Source: Chelydra serpentina (lineage: Eukaryota > Chordata > Testudines > Chelydridae). Taken from it: DNA of 64,000 nt. The position numbers and the translations under genes are program-made. Numbering within the stretch: position 1 is the stretch's first letter; each line of letters starts with the position of its first letter. A model generated the notes under the pieces. It saw nothing but the letters and a program-made list of their open reading frames with translations, was not told where the DNA came from and ran no database searches. Of this stretch, positions 22,601 to 34,135 are shown in pieces. Where the stretch lies: NCBI GenBank assembly GCA_037349315.1, contig JBAIAC010000057.1:5332001-5396000 (forward strand), given 5' to 3'.

Positions 22601-24190
22601 AAAGCGAGGCCTAGAGAGGGGAAAGGACTTGCCTAATCTCAGAGTATTAGCAGCCCAGTTGGAGGAGAACCCAGGAATTTGGGGGGGAGGGGTCCCTTCT
22701 GCCTTGGCTCCAAACACTAGTTAAACCTCACAGAGGGTACCAGACAAATGGGCAACCTAAGGGTATGTTTGCACGGTGTGAACCCGTGAAAACACACTCG
22801 CTCTAGCAGGGCACAAGTTAGCGCACCAAAAATAGTGTCGACACTGCAGCTCAGGCTGTCAGCTCGAGCCCCCCAGCCCCAACGTGGGCTCGCTCCCAGC
22901 GGCGACATCCCTGGCGAGGCTACGCTGCCCACTCTGCGGCTTGACCGCCTCGGCCCCGTCTGCAGGTTCCTCGCTCCCGGCGCACTCTTCTGGCCTTGGA
23001 CTGTCAATATCCATCTCCGAACACACCAATCCCAGCCACAGCCGCGCTTTTCTGAGCACGGGTCCCAGTCCAAAGCCCGGGGGAGGCCAATGGAAAGTCT
23101 CCCCTTGACAGGAGCGGACTGGGGATCAGGCCGTGAGCGTCTGGAGATCTGGAGATGGGCCCGAGCCACAATGTAGCCATTGAGATATTTGTGCCATTCT
23201 CCCATCCCTGCAGCATCCGGGTCAAGGTCAGAACCATAAGGGGGCTGGGACCTGTCTCTGGATTGGAACCTTCCCCCCCAGCTGCTGCATATGGCAGGTT
23301 CCTAAGGTCAGCCAGCCAGCCCTAGAAAGCCCGGACTTGCCGCTAAGCAAGCCGACCTGGGCGGCTGCTAGGAAGAGAAGTGGCTACCGCTAGCACTGGG
23401 GAATTTTAGCCGTCCATTCTCATTTGCTTCCAAATAAATCTTCATTCATTTGTATTTGTAGAACACCCGCCAGGCTAGCTGGAGAAAACCCACGCCGGGC
23501 AGAGGAATCCCAGCTGCTTTCCTCTCCCACCTCCAGGGAGCTGTGGGAAATATTGGTATCCCCAGCAAAGCCAGCTGGGGGAGGAAGAAATCAGTTGGAC
23601 GGTTTCAAGAAAAATGAAACACGCCTCAGAGTTTCCCCTGGTGTTTTGGCGCCTTCCACAAAAGGGGATTCCCCCGCCCCCACGGGTGGAAAAAGAAACA
23701 AGCCCAGCCCGCGGTGATGAACACGACGTGGAAATATCGCCCAGCAGGTGTGGGGAAGGCAGGATGCTTGCCGGCGTGTTCCCGGGGAGCGTGCCATTGG
23801 TGTGCCTGCAAACCGCTGCTTGTGAACAGAGAAGGGGGAGCTGTTGCCCATGGTGATGGCTGCGGTTTGCACAGGGGGCCCTCTCAGGAGTAGCGGCATG
23901 TCAAGCGCAGACAGAGTCTGGCACGTTCTGGGGACGTCTAGCGCTGCGGTCGGACACCTGTGGCTGGCTCGAGTCAGCTGACTCTGGCTCCCGGGGCGAT
24001 CCCATTGCAGTGTGGAGGCTCAGACCGGAGCCCGGCAACTGTCTACACTGCCGTGGTACAGCCCCACAACCCAAGCCCAGGTCGGCTGACATGGGCCAGG
24101 CCGCGGGTGTTTGATTGCAGTGTAGAGCTACCCGGTCTGACCAAACACATCCCACAGAGGGCAAAACCTGAGCCGGGCTCTTCAGTCGCT
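19695..24190. other. intergenic, no gene recognised
   Basis: Noncoding sequence holding an AT-richer island with TAATTA-like cores at 20850-21040 and a short (CTG)n run near 21590-21620. A pure G run of about 20 bases lies at 22124-22143, and a weak minus-strand MIR-like piece at 22595-22680. No spliced or single-exon gene is recognisable. Confidence 0.5.
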
Positions 24191-24199
24191 CTCATCGAG

Positions 24200-24415
24200 G
24201 CGGCAGTGTGGTCTAACGGAGCGAGCAGCTGACAGGGACTCAGGACACCTGGGTTCTGTCCCTGGCTTTGTCACTACATTGCTGGGTGACCTTGGACAAG
24301 GCACCATTCCTGCTCTGTGCCTCAGTTTTCCCATCTGTAACAGAGGGATGGGGAACCCTTTGTGCCCTTCCAAAGTGCTTCGAGACGCATGGATAAAATA
24401 CACTGTAGTTAACAT
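24200..24415 (+). repeat. MIR-like / tRNA SINE
   Basis: The full motif order is visible: 'cagtgtggtctaacggagcgagcagctg' (tRNA-like head), 'gacacctgggttctgtccctggct', 'gctgggtgaccttggacaaggcac', 'tgcctcagttttcccatctgt' and 'aaagtgcttcgagac'. It is among the best-preserved SINEs of this type in the window. Confidence 0.75.
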
Positions 24416-25857
24416 TTTCTTAATACTGGTCACAAGTCCAGTGCGGGCTTTTCCCCTCACGGCCGTCGGGGTTTGGGCAGCAATTCAGACTGGCTAATTG
24501 CCCCTGCCCACAGGACCTGGGAATACCATCTAGGGTTCAGTACAGCTGGGAGATTTCAGTGCCGAGCTCCCCATTCCCACTGGGTAGCCCCCTGGCACTG
24601 GGGCGGGCAGACACTCTCCTCTTCAGACAGGCCCCAGCCTGGCTGGTTGTGCCCCACAGCAACGGCCCGTAAATCCAACTTGCCTTAACAAGGACGTCTC
24701 CGTCATTAGCAGCACAGAAGCGCTCTGGAGAGAGCGGTGGCACGCTCTGACAGCGGCTGCTTGAGGATCACACTGACCCGGCTACATCTCTCCGGCTCAT
24801 TAGCTGTGTGAACCCCCCCTTCTTTCAGCAGCCCGCTGCGCCGACGGGTTAACCCTTTCACGCCTCGGGTTTTCCTCGGCAGGAGGGGAGCAGGGCAAGC
24901 TGAGAACCAGAAAGCACAGCCGTGTGTCCCAAAGATGACCCCCACCCCCTCCACTGCCACCCCGCACCGGGCACATAACACCACAGCTGTGTCCTCTGCT
25001 CACCGCCACCCCGCCCTCCATCCTTCCACCAGCAAACTCCACGTCCCCGCCCGCTGTCAGATCACACGCCAGAGTGGATCGATGCTATTTAATACGCCGG
25101 CAGAAATTAAATATTGACTTGCTTTGCGTTGGGCTGGGGCTGAGCTTTGCAGCGATCTGCCCTGGAGCTCGGCTTCCCTCGCCGGCTGCCCACGGAGGAG
25201 CCCCACGCTAAGTCGGGGGGCTGAGGGGGGAGACATGCTGCACTGCTTGGTGGGGTGAGGGCATTCACCTGGGACATGGGAGATGCAGCTGCAAGGCCCT
25301 GCTCTACCTGTTCAGCCAGGTGAGTCCCTGACCAGGGGGCTGTTGGTTATTTTGGGGGAGTCTCTGGCTGGTTTTGACCAGAAATTCCACCCTGCACCTT
25401 GTCACCCCTCCCCACCCTCCCCCAACTTGCCGTGGGTCACTCTGCAGCTGCAATTTCATCGGGATTGACCGACGGCGCGTCCAGCAGCACAGAGCGACCC
25501 GCCCCGCGCGCCGGGACAGCCATCAAGGGCGGCATGATGCCAGGTGGGAGGGTGGCCGGAGCAGGCTCGTTTCACATCGGCCATTGACCGGCCATCAGCC
25601 ATTTGCTCTAGCTGCAGTTACCTTGAGTTGGATTTTAACTGGCGCCGAAAGGACCCGCGACCCCTTTACCAAGCCCCTCGGCTATCCCCAGCCGCAAACG
25701 AGACCGGAAAGGAAAGGGGATCTGACCAGAATAACGGGGCAACTGCCTCTTACAAAAAGAGCCCAGGATGTAGAACAGACAGCAGGGCCCCAGACTTTGG
25801 GCACCTCCCGCGCCACTGCCATATCGCAGCACAACTTCCTCCAACAAGTAGGTGCTG

Positions 25858-25925
25858 TGGAGTCTCCCATGCAAGTACCAAACAGGTCTGAGCCTGCTTA
25901 GCTTGCAAGAGCTGACAAGGAGTCA
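25858..25925 (-). repeat. 5S rRNA-derived SINE head fragment
   Basis: On the minus strand the segment reads 'gcaagctaagcaggctcag', 'cctgtttggtacttgcatgg' and 'gagact'. This matches the internal control region of 5S rRNA (GCTAAGCAGGGTC...GGTTAGTACTTGGATGGGAGACC). It is diverged and partial, so it is not a working 5S gene. It most likely represents the head of a 5S-derived SINE such as an AmnSINE-type element. Confidence 0.6.
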
Positions 25926-27446
25926 GCAGGGCAAACGCCCTTCTTCGGCAGGGCACTCTGAGGTGCAGGAGGCTCACACCCCATTGCAGAGACTCAACCC
26001 AGCCCGCCGAGGAGCAGGCTATGGGGCGTTTGACCTCTGGATCCCCGTTCCCTGGACTGGGCCCATCGCTGCTCCAGGGATTGCCACACCCAGGCATTTC
26101 AAAGGGTGAGTCAGACCAATCAGGAGAGTCACTTAAAAAAATGGTGAGATTTGGGGTCTTTTTCTTTCCAGCTGGTTTTTGACCCCGTGGGGAGGGGGAA
26201 TCTCAGGTCACGTTTTCCAGCTCGTCTCGGCACCGGTGAGATCAAGAAACTTAGCTAAAAAAACCCAATAGGAAGCTGAGAGTCTCCCATAACCCCATGA
26301 CTCCAGGAGCTGGGACTTACAACTGCCACATATCGCAAGAGCGGAGGCAGGTGGGAGGAGAAAGCGCAATCACAGAGCGAAGAAAGGCGGGACTCGCGCT
26401 CAGCGCTGGAGTCAGCAGAGTGAACACCGAGCCGTCGGGGTTCGGGGCAGAACCGTTTCTTGCCTCCACAAAACCATCCCTCCAGCCGCACGTCAGCAGC
26501 ACTCGGGCAAGGAGCCTCGCCTCACCTCCCCGTCCGGGCCCCTGGAGCTGCCGCGCGCTGATGTGATTGGAAGTGGCAGGGCTGCTAAAAGGCAGCTGTT
26601 ACCCATTGGAAAGGACAAGCGTGAAGGGCCTGGCCTGCCACCCCCTTGCCTGCGCCAGCGCAGGGCTGATGAGTCTATTAACACACTGGCCAGTGGATCT
26701 CAACAGGGAAAGTGATCATTGGGGTGCGTGGGGGGCCTTCTCTATAACCCCGACGACTGGGGACCCAGTGCTGCATTCCACCCCCTTTCTGCAGGGGGGA
26801 ATTTGCTGTGGGGTACTGGAGGCAGTTGCCTCCCCCTCCCCCCAGACCTTTCATAGGTCTATACGCGCCACTTCCTCCACTCCTGCCTTTGCACAGTACG
26901 AGCTAATCACAGTTAATGTTCCATCTGCTGGCACAACTTCGCCCCTGCCCACCCCGATGTTTCCTGCCTTTCTGTGCAACTCTCAAGGCCCGGCTCATCA
27001 GACCAAGCCAGCCGCGATTCCCGCCTGCCTGGGAGAACGTCCCATCCCCGTTTCAGACAGAGTGAGCGCCACAAGGGCCGGGGGGCTGCCCGGGGGTGGA
27101 GGGAGGGAGACGGTGTTAACGGCGCGGTGCTGGCAGCATGAGGCCCGGTGAGGGTTACGGGGCAGGATCGGCCTCCCAGCTCCTGCTGGCTTCTCCCTGC
27201 AAAACCACACGAGCAACGGGGGACACGTCAGCTGGGGGGCGCTTCTCATCTTCAAAGGCCCAGCTGCGCCCTGCCGGAGCGGCGGCTGCCGCTCTGCAGC
27301 CGGCATGAAGCAGAGGCCTGGTGTCTGTGCGCAAACAGACACTGCCTCCTCCTGCCTGAGTCCCCCCTTGATCTCAGCCCCACGGCATCGGCCGGCGACG
27401 CCACGGCTTAGCGCTGTGATCTCCCGTGGCCTTTCACAGCAAAACG

Positions 27447-28099
27447 TTCGCATGCGTCGCTCCTCCGCCTCGCCGGGACAGAGGGCAGGGCTCTCCCACA
27501 CCCCCTGCAGAGATCAGCACCCCCCTCATTCGCATGCGTCGCTCCTCCGCCTCGCCGGGACAGAGGGCAGGGCTCTCCCGCACCCCCTGCAGAGATCAGC
27601 ACCCCCCTCATTCGCATGCGTCGCCACTCCGCCTCACCGGGACAGAGGGCAGGGCTCTCCCGCACCCCCTGCAGAGATCAGCACCCCCCTCATTCGCATG
27701 CGTCGCCACTCCGCCTCACCGGGACAGAGGGCAGGGCTCTCCCGCACCCCCTGCAGAGATCAGCACCCCCCTCATTCGCATGCGTCGCCACTCCGCCTCA
27801 CCGGGACAGAGGGCAGGGCTCTCCCGCACCCCCTGCAGAGATCAGCACCCCCCTCGTTCGCATGCGTCGCTCCTCCGCCTCGCCGGGACAGAGGGCAGGG
27901 CTCTCCCGCACCCCCTGCAGAGATCAGCACCCCCCTCATTCGCATGCGTCGCCACTCCGCCTCACCGGGACAGAGGGCAGGGCTCTCCCGCACCCCCTGC
28001 AGAGATCAGCACCCCCTCGTTCGCATGCGTCGCTCCTCCGCCTCGCCGGGACAGAGGGCAGGGCTCTCCCGCACCCCCTGCGGAGATCAGCACCCCCCT
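27447..28099. repeat. 82-bp minisatellite, eight units
   Basis: Unit starts fall at 27447, 27529, 27611, 27693, 27775, 27857, 27939 and 28020. The period is 82 bp, with a single 81-bp unit. Two variants occur, with 'cgctcctccgcctcgcc' (A) or 'cgccactccgcctcacc' (B), in the order A A B B B A B A. Each unit carries the palindrome GCATGC. As 82 is not a multiple of three, all frames cycle through each other and stay open, which produces false long proteins of 166-315 residues. Confidence 0.97.
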
Positions 28100-29984
28100 C
28101 GGCCCAGCGCTCCTGACCCCCGCCTCAGTTCAGCTGCCTTCGTTGGAGCTCACTTGGCTGGTGCACAATTGGCCTACTGGGATTTTGTGTTCCCATTCCA
28201 ACCGGTGCTTAACTAAGACAGGAAAGGCGCAATTAGCGGGGCACGAGTCTCGCCCTAATTCCCAGGGGATGTTCCCAGCTGGGTTATTTGGGGAAGGGTT
28301 TGATGTGCAGATCCATCCCCATGGCAACCACTCAGGCCTGCAAGGGCTGGGAGAGGCGGCTGTTGCGGGGTAGACCCGTGAAGGAAGCGCAGGGCCCGAG
28401 AGAGCCCGGCAAGCAAAGCAGCCCGTCCCAGCCTCCCCCATCCCCACCCGCCGGGAGCAGAGAAAGACCGAGGCCCTGGCAGGCAGCGCTGCTGGAGCCG
28501 GCGGCCACTGCTTGGAGAGGAAAGGTGGCTCTGGGCCAAGGCTCTGGGGCTGGGCATTCAGGAGCTCAGAGGTCAATACTCAGACCGGCCTCCTGGGGTG
28601 AGCTGGGCCAAGTCACCTAGCATCTCTGGGGGCAGGGATCACGTCTCCCTCTGCCTGTGGCTGCTCACCGGGGCTTTGGGCACGACCACACTACAAACCA
28701 TCACCAGCCTGCAGGAGGCGACAAGCGCCGGTAGAGATGTACGGCAGAGGCCTGCCATGGGGCAGGTGTGGAATGAAGCCAGGCATAGCTCTACCTAGGG
28801 GCAGCTGCCCAGGGCTAAAGGAAACTGACGGCAACTAGGGCTGCCTTCCTTAGCAGCGGGAGACAGCCGCCTTCTCCACCTGAGGCTGTGCCTGGGCCTC
28901 TGGCAAACCATCCTCCTCCCCTTCTCCGCCCAGGTGCTCGGTCTTCTCCCCCTAGTCCCTTCCTCTCCCACCCCCTGCCTGCAGCCACCACAGAGCACCC
29001 GGCTTCTCTGCTCCTGCAGCGCAGAAAGGACCCAGGCTGGGGGGCTCCCAGCCTGCCTTCAGCCGCAGGCTCTGGCAGCGGAGGGAGGTGACCCTGCAAA
29101 GGGCACGTCGGATAACTTGTCACGGGCAGTAAATGGGGAGGCCGGGCTGCTGGGCACCTTGGCCCCGCCCTGCCACCAGGCAGCATTCAGAGGGTTTCCC
29201 TGCCATGCTGAGATGCGGCTGCATGGGCTGTGAAGGGCCCTCAGAGGGCTCTGCCCGGCCCAGGGCCTGCTGTCCCTCGGTATTGCAGGGTGGGGATTTT
29301 GCCCCACTCCTCGGAGCGGATTCACAGTCTACTACTGCTGCCAGCTAATGGACTTCGCCATGTAGCTCCAGCTTTTAGCTCTGCAGGGGCCTGCGCTCAA
29401 AGCCCCCCCGCCAGCCCCAGTACACGTGTGCCCCTCTGCATGACAATCACCCTCCCCGCCCAGAGCCCTGCTGGGCGCCTGGCACCTCACCCCAGGCACC
29501 CGCAAGTCAGAGAACCCCAGCCCACCCAGAGAACATGCCATGGGAACCAAGCAACGACCCCGTTCGCCCCGGGGGCTCCATTGTGTCTATGATCCCAGGC
29601 ACATCCCCCGCCCCGCCCAACAGAGCTTTTCTCTCCAGCGTCGTTAGCGGCTGCCTCTCCCACACTCTCAGGGAAGTTTGAAGTTAATAATGCTCTGTTA
29701 TCATTTCTCATTTCGTGCCTATTCTTGTAATCCTTGAACGTGTCCCCAGGCCCAGCGCCAGCTCCCCGCTGAGTAGGACTAATTAACGCCAAGGCAGGAG
29801 GAGCTGCAGCTGCCTGGGTCACCGGGCTGTTGGCACGCTCATTAGAGAGGCAAGCAAATGCACAGAGACGCCACCATTCTTAAAACCCACCCTCGCAGAG
29901 CAGCGAGGCGGGCGAGGGGGAACTATACCTCCGGCCTGAAAAATCCTCCCTTTGCAGGAAGGTGGTGAAGTGGGGATAGGCCCT
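28100..29984. other. intergenic, no gene recognised
   Basis: GC-rich sequence on both sides of an AT-richer patch at 29660-29740 ('aagttaataatgctctgttatc'). Open frames are short and biased by composition. No exon or named repeat is supported. Confidence 0.45.
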
Positions 29985-30200
29985 GAGATAATTGCTAGGA
30001 GCAGAGAGGTCAAGTGGAAGAGGCAGGGAACAAATCCGGTCCTCTGGGTTCTGTGCCCAGCTCTGGAAGGGGAGTTTTGTCCAGTTGTTGGAGCAGGGAG
30101 ATCAGGTGTCAGGACATCTGGGTTCTATTCTCGACTCTAGGAGCCCACTGGTTTGAGCAGGGGGCTGGGAGTCCGAACTCCTGGGTTCTCCTGAAGGATC
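29985..30200 (+). repeat. tandem SINE-head-derived copies
   Basis: Three related stretches carry 'tctgggttct...cccagctct' and 'gttggagcaggg(a/g)'-type motifs. These resemble the 'ggttagagca...ctgggttct' heads of tRNA-derived SINEs repeated about every 65-70 bases. They are strongly diverged. The related minus-strand head at 30380-30440 is better preserved. Confidence 0.5.
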
Positions 30201-30349
30201 TGTTCAACTAAAATGAGTTATCTATCCTCTCTGTCCCCCCAGTGAGCACAAACTCAGAAAGAAAGGGGACACCTGTGGGGTCTAGACAGTCAGGCCCATA
30301 GGTGTCCCTTTTCTGTCAGACTTTGAGCTGGTTTCACTGAGGGTAAATA

Positions 30350-30440
30350 ACTCACATGGGGTTGAGCAGACCCTGAAACAGAACCCAGGAATCCGGACTC
30401 CCAGCACCATGCTCTAACCACTAGACCACATTCCTTCCCA
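30350..30440 (-). repeat. tRNA-derived SINE head
   Basis: On the minus strand it reads 'atgtggtctagtggttagag', 'catggtgctgggagtccgg' and 'attcctgggttctg'. These fit a Pol III A box (tggtctagtgg) and a B-box-like GGGTTC. The 3' body is short and diverged. Confidence 0.6.
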
Positions 30441-30596
30441 GAGTCAAGACTAGAGCTCAGGGGCCCTGACGCCAGTCCGATGAGCGATCTATGACTAGTG
30501 GATGATTGGTATGGATGACAACCCAAGAATTCAGCCCCCACTGCAGCCTTGCTAGGCTGACTTCTGTGATTTGTGGGTAGGCATGAGTCAGAGGGC

Positions 30597-31195
30597 TTCC
30601 GAGAGCTCAGCCAGGGAGAGGGGCAGCTCCAGCCGGTCTCGGTCGCCCGTGCTGACCGTTGGGAGCTCGGTCCAGAGCACCCTGCAGGCTTTGGTGTCGG
30701 TCGGATCCGGGGAGAAAAGGCTGGGGGAGAAGGCCCTGGCCCTTCCACACATCTCCTCCAGCTCCGTGAGGGGGGCGCTGTCCCCCGCCAGGAGGCGGGT
30801 GATGTGCTTTTTGGCCCCCCTCCTTTTCTCTAGGGCATAGAAGAAGCGGGAGCTGTGATACAGGAGATGGATGCGGGATTGGACGAAGGCCCAATGGTGC
30901 TCCAGGGCCCGGAGCTGCTCCCGCTTCTCCTGGTACACTGTGCAGAGGGGCGGATCCTCGGGGCTGGAGGCCGGACGCCTCTCTAGCTCTAAGACCTCCC
31001 GCTCCAACTGCCCTATCACCGCATCCCTCCCCCGGCTAGCGCCCCGGGTGTAGTCAGGGCAGAAGAGCCGTGCGCGCACCTTCCCCACGTCCCACCACCG
31101 CCGCACCGAGGGAAAGGCACGCCGCCCGCCCGCCCTCCGCCAGGCCAGCCAGAACTCCCGAGCAGTGATGGTGTAGGCGTAATTGGGTATACGTG
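30597..31195 (-). mobile_element. LINE ORF2 fragment, Tx1-like
   Basis: An open frame runs on the minus strand from about 31195 to 30597. It contains W-W-D-V-G-K and A-R-L-F-C-P-D-Y-T, then R-E-Q-L-R-A-L-E and a Ser/Leu-rich segment ending L-A-E-L-S-E-A-L. This resembles the linker between endonuclease and reverse transcriptase in Tx1-clade (L1-like) LINEs. Neither the endonuclease core nor the RT catalytic motifs are in the fragment. The frame is intact over about 190 codons, so the copy is not very old. Family assignment is from memory of similar proteins. Confidence 0.65.
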
Positions 31196-31213
31196 TCCTA
31201 CACCATCACTGCT
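31161..31213. repeat. perfect 17-bp inverted repeat
   Basis: AGCAGTGATGGTGTAGG (31161-31177) is followed after 19 bases by its exact reverse complement (31197-31213). The left arm belongs to the LINE reading frame. The right arm lies at the LINE's 5' truncation point, as expected from a fold-back or template switch during insertion. Confidence 0.9.
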
Positions 31214-31645
31214 TGTGGAACCGAGGCAAGGTTGGGAGCCAGAGAGGCAGGAGCATCTGTGGTGGCCCCGGGCTGGGGAACAGGCTGGAATTCCTGGGAC
31301 CCTCCTGCTTCCCCCACAAGTCTCGGTAGCTTCCCCCCCGCCCCCTGCCATTCACAGGGAACTTCCACCTGCCTGGTTCTCCCCTCATTTTATGTGAGGA
31401 GGGGGGTTTATCTGCTCCCTGCACAGTGCACCCCCAGCAATTGATGCAAGCCCCACCTGCTTCTGAAATCCACCAATCAAATCAAGCGGTCACTGAAACA
31501 ACTCCTCCCACTGCAGAAGCATGTCAGACTGTCAATTTCACTCCTCTGCCCCCACAGGCAGAACCAAGGGCCAGGTTTTCAAAGACATTTGGGGTCTCAA
31601 GAGGCAGATAGGCACCTCCCGGGATGCTGAAAGCACCTAGAAATC

Positions 31646-31871
31646 TATGGGAGTTAGAAGCGACAAAGGGTCCTGTGGCACCTTATAGACTAACAGAGGT
31701 ATTGGAATATAAGCTTTCGTGGGTGAATACCCACTTCTCCGAAGAAGTGGGTATTCACCCACGAAAGCTTATGCTCCAATACCTCTGTTAGTCTACAAGG
31801 TGCCACAGGACTCTTTGTCGCATCTACAGATCCAGACTAACACGGCTACCCCTCTGATGTATGGGAGTTAG
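31646..31871. mobile_element. foldback element with 12-bp duplication
   Basis: Two roughly 79-bp arms (31660-31738 and 31743-31821) are inverted copies around a four-base centre. The arms run from 'gcgacaaag' through 'ggtattgga' to 'tgggtgaatacccacttct'. A unique 3' extension, 'atccagactaacacggctac', follows. The whole is flanked by an exact 12-bp duplication TATGGGAGTTAG (31646-31657 and 31860-31871). I recall this sequence as a common dispersed repeat in turtles, tentatively linked to Penelope-like elements. That link is uncertain. Confidence 0.85.
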
Positions 31872-31910
31872 GTGCTTCTGACAGTCCCATTGCCTATTGG
31901 CATCAGCAGG

Positions 31911-32184
31911 CATAGGGGCTGCAGCACCCACGGAAAAAATAGTGGATGATCAGCACCCACCGGCAGCCCCACCCATCAGCTCCTCCCCCCTCTCAGCACC
32001 TCCCTCCCACCCATCAGCTGTTCAGCGACATGCAAGAGGTGCTGGGGGGAAGGGGAGGAGTGGGGGCAGGAAGAGGCAGGGGACAGGGTGGGGCTTGGGT
32101 GAAGGGGTGGAGTGAGGGCGGGTCTTGGGGTGGAGCGGGAGGGGTCAAGCACCCCCCTGGGAACTGAAGAAGTTATCGCCTATG
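31911..32184. mobile_element. hAT-like MITE with 8-bp duplication
   Basis: A 274-bp element starts 'cataggggctgcagcaccc' and ends 'atcgcctatg', with short inverted ends CATAGG/CCTATG. It is flanked by the exact 8-bp duplication TCAGCAGG (31903-31910 and 32185-32192). The interior is GC-rich and lacks a transposase. It lies only 39 bases from the foldback element. Confidence 0.75.
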
Positions 32185-32194
32185 TCAGCAGGAT

Positions 32195-33985
32195 TCTGTC
32201 TATTGGCTTCAGGGCACTTGGGATCAGGCCTTGAAGTAGCAGCCTGGGGGTAACAGAATAAAGGAGAAAAAAATTTAATTTCTTATTAAGTGAATTTTTA
32301 AAAAGTCACCAAAGGAAACAGTGCAAGAAAAAGCACAGCCAAGGAGCTTGACCCTAACACCTGATTGGCCAAGTGAGATGTGACTTTTAGTTTCAGCTGC
32401 TAGGAGACACAGGATAGCTGTCTAAGAACTGGGGTTTTTTTGCACGTTATCACTCTTGACTCCTGCAGATAAAGTTATCAGAGACAGGAAATCAGATCTC
32501 TTCCTCTACAGAGACACAGCATAAATATTTATACTGACATAAGGAGGGGGTCGGGTGCGGGGAACAAGACTAGACTTTAATCAAAGATATTAAAAGTCTG
32601 GCCTTCACTGCTTTGAGAAGGGTGGATTTTAAACGTTGCTTTTAATAATGCTTTGCACTTCTAGTAAGCCTCTTACTGAGGATCTCTTAATGCCTCTCAC
32701 ACAGAGCTTTTCGTTCATAGCTCACAAAACACTTTACCATGGCGGGTCAGTAGAATTATCCCCATTTTACAGATGATGAATCAGGAGCACAGGAATATCC
32801 CGGTTCTACTATTTAGTGATATAATGCCCAGGTGGTTGGGGGGCGGGGGAGGAGGCAGGGAGAGCTGTTGCCCCATTGGTTAATTTTACTTGTTTGAATG
32901 TTAAGGACAATCATTTATGGTTCTTCTGCTGTTGCTATGAGGCAAAGTTCCAAGGTTAGATCCGGGCCCCATCTTTAAAAGCTGTTCTCATGGCTATTAA
33001 TATTAAAAGAATCCACGTACCACGCCCGGGCCTCCAGTTTTCATCACAGTTGCCCCAGCATTTCTCAAGCGCTCAGCCAGCTGCCACGAAAACCCAAACA
33101 ATCCTCAACCCAAACTTCGCCTGGGCAGTCAGAGAGCAGCCTGAAGGTTAAAACGGTTCGACACGGTGCCCCATTGCCAGGAGTCAATGAAATCATCAGA
33201 GGAGCCGTTTGACTGACAGGCGGGTCTCAGTGCTGTTATCCTAGACCCCGGTCAATATTTGTACAACAGACACTCACGCACCTGCAGAAAATTGAAATCC
33301 TGAACTCCGCTAACGTCACCGGGGCTGGACGTTCGTTTCCAACGTACTTCCACACGTCCCAGCCGAATAACTAACTCTTCCCACCAGGCGCTTCCAGACA
33401 GCTAGTTTATTTCCAAGTCTTCAGCAGTTACCAGCCCTGCAGCATCAGTAGCACGCAGCTTTCAGAGGAAGAAGGGGGGGGGGAGGTGTCTGTTCACACA
33501 GGCACAGCTTGGCAATGCCTCGAGCTGGAGCCAGTACCATGTGCGCCCTGCCGAACAGCAGAGATGCAGACACATGGGAGGGGAGGGGAGATGAAGGTTA
33601 GTTTACTGGAGGGATCCGAAGAGCTGCCATTGAGCCAACTTGCCAGGCCAATGAATCATGACAGCTATTTTTTTTTGGTAAGTGTTCTGCTGGTTTAGAG
33701 GTGCCAGGAGTAAATTAAATCTGCCACTCTGTTGTTGTTGCTCTTGATGTTAATTATAGGGAAGCCAAATTCTGCGCAGATCACGTGGCCAGACGGGTAC
33801 AGATTCATCTCTCTGCTGCCAGGCATATATTACAGGATATTGACTGGCACAGAAACCAGCTTATGCGGCGAGTCACATATTAAAGGCTATTGATCGACAC
33901 AGTTACTGAGCTAATCCCCTCCCCCATGAAACTGACATTTGCCACCATCCCATTGTTCGCTCTGTTGGTGTGTTGTATTCCCTCC
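32195..33985. other. AT-rich noncoding region
   Basis: This is the longest AT-rich segment of the window. Its stretches include 'gaaaaaaatttaatttcttattaagtg', 'aaatatttatactgac' and 'attaaatctgcc'. It contains a weak minus-strand MIR-like piece near 32735-32820. Open frames are short. It may hold conserved noncoding elements, but this cannot be judged from one sequence. Confidence 0.4.
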
Positions 33986-33989
33986 CCCG

Positions 33990-34135
33990 CCCCGGACGTT
34001 TCGATTGTAAACTCTCAGGGCCGGGACAGTCTATTACTGTGGGTTTGTACAGCGCCTAGCCCCACAGGTGCTGTTCTCAGAAGGTCCCTGAGCAGCACCA
34101 TAATAAACATGGTCATGAAAAATAATAATAATAAA
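33990..34135 (+). repeat. SINE/LINE tail, MIR or L3-like
   Basis: The motifs 'attgtaaactctcagggcc', 'gggacagtctattactgtg', 'tttgtacagcgcctagc' and a terminal 'ataataataataaatac' match the tail seen at 1105-1220. This is the 3' end of a dispersed non-LTR element. No body precedes it. Confidence 0.6.

Noticed and set aside
25858..25925. Functional 5S rRNA gene
   Set aside because: Only about half of the gene is recognisable, with many mismatches and no T-run terminator in the right place.
27447..28099. Possible CRISPR-like array
   Set aside because: Units are 82 bp with no unique spacers, and the genome is a vertebrate. It is a minisatellite.
27305..28373. Overlapping plus-strand frames of 166-315 residues
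   Set aside because: They are produced by the 82-bp tandem repeat, whose length is not a multiple of three, so every frame stays open. Codon use shows no selection.
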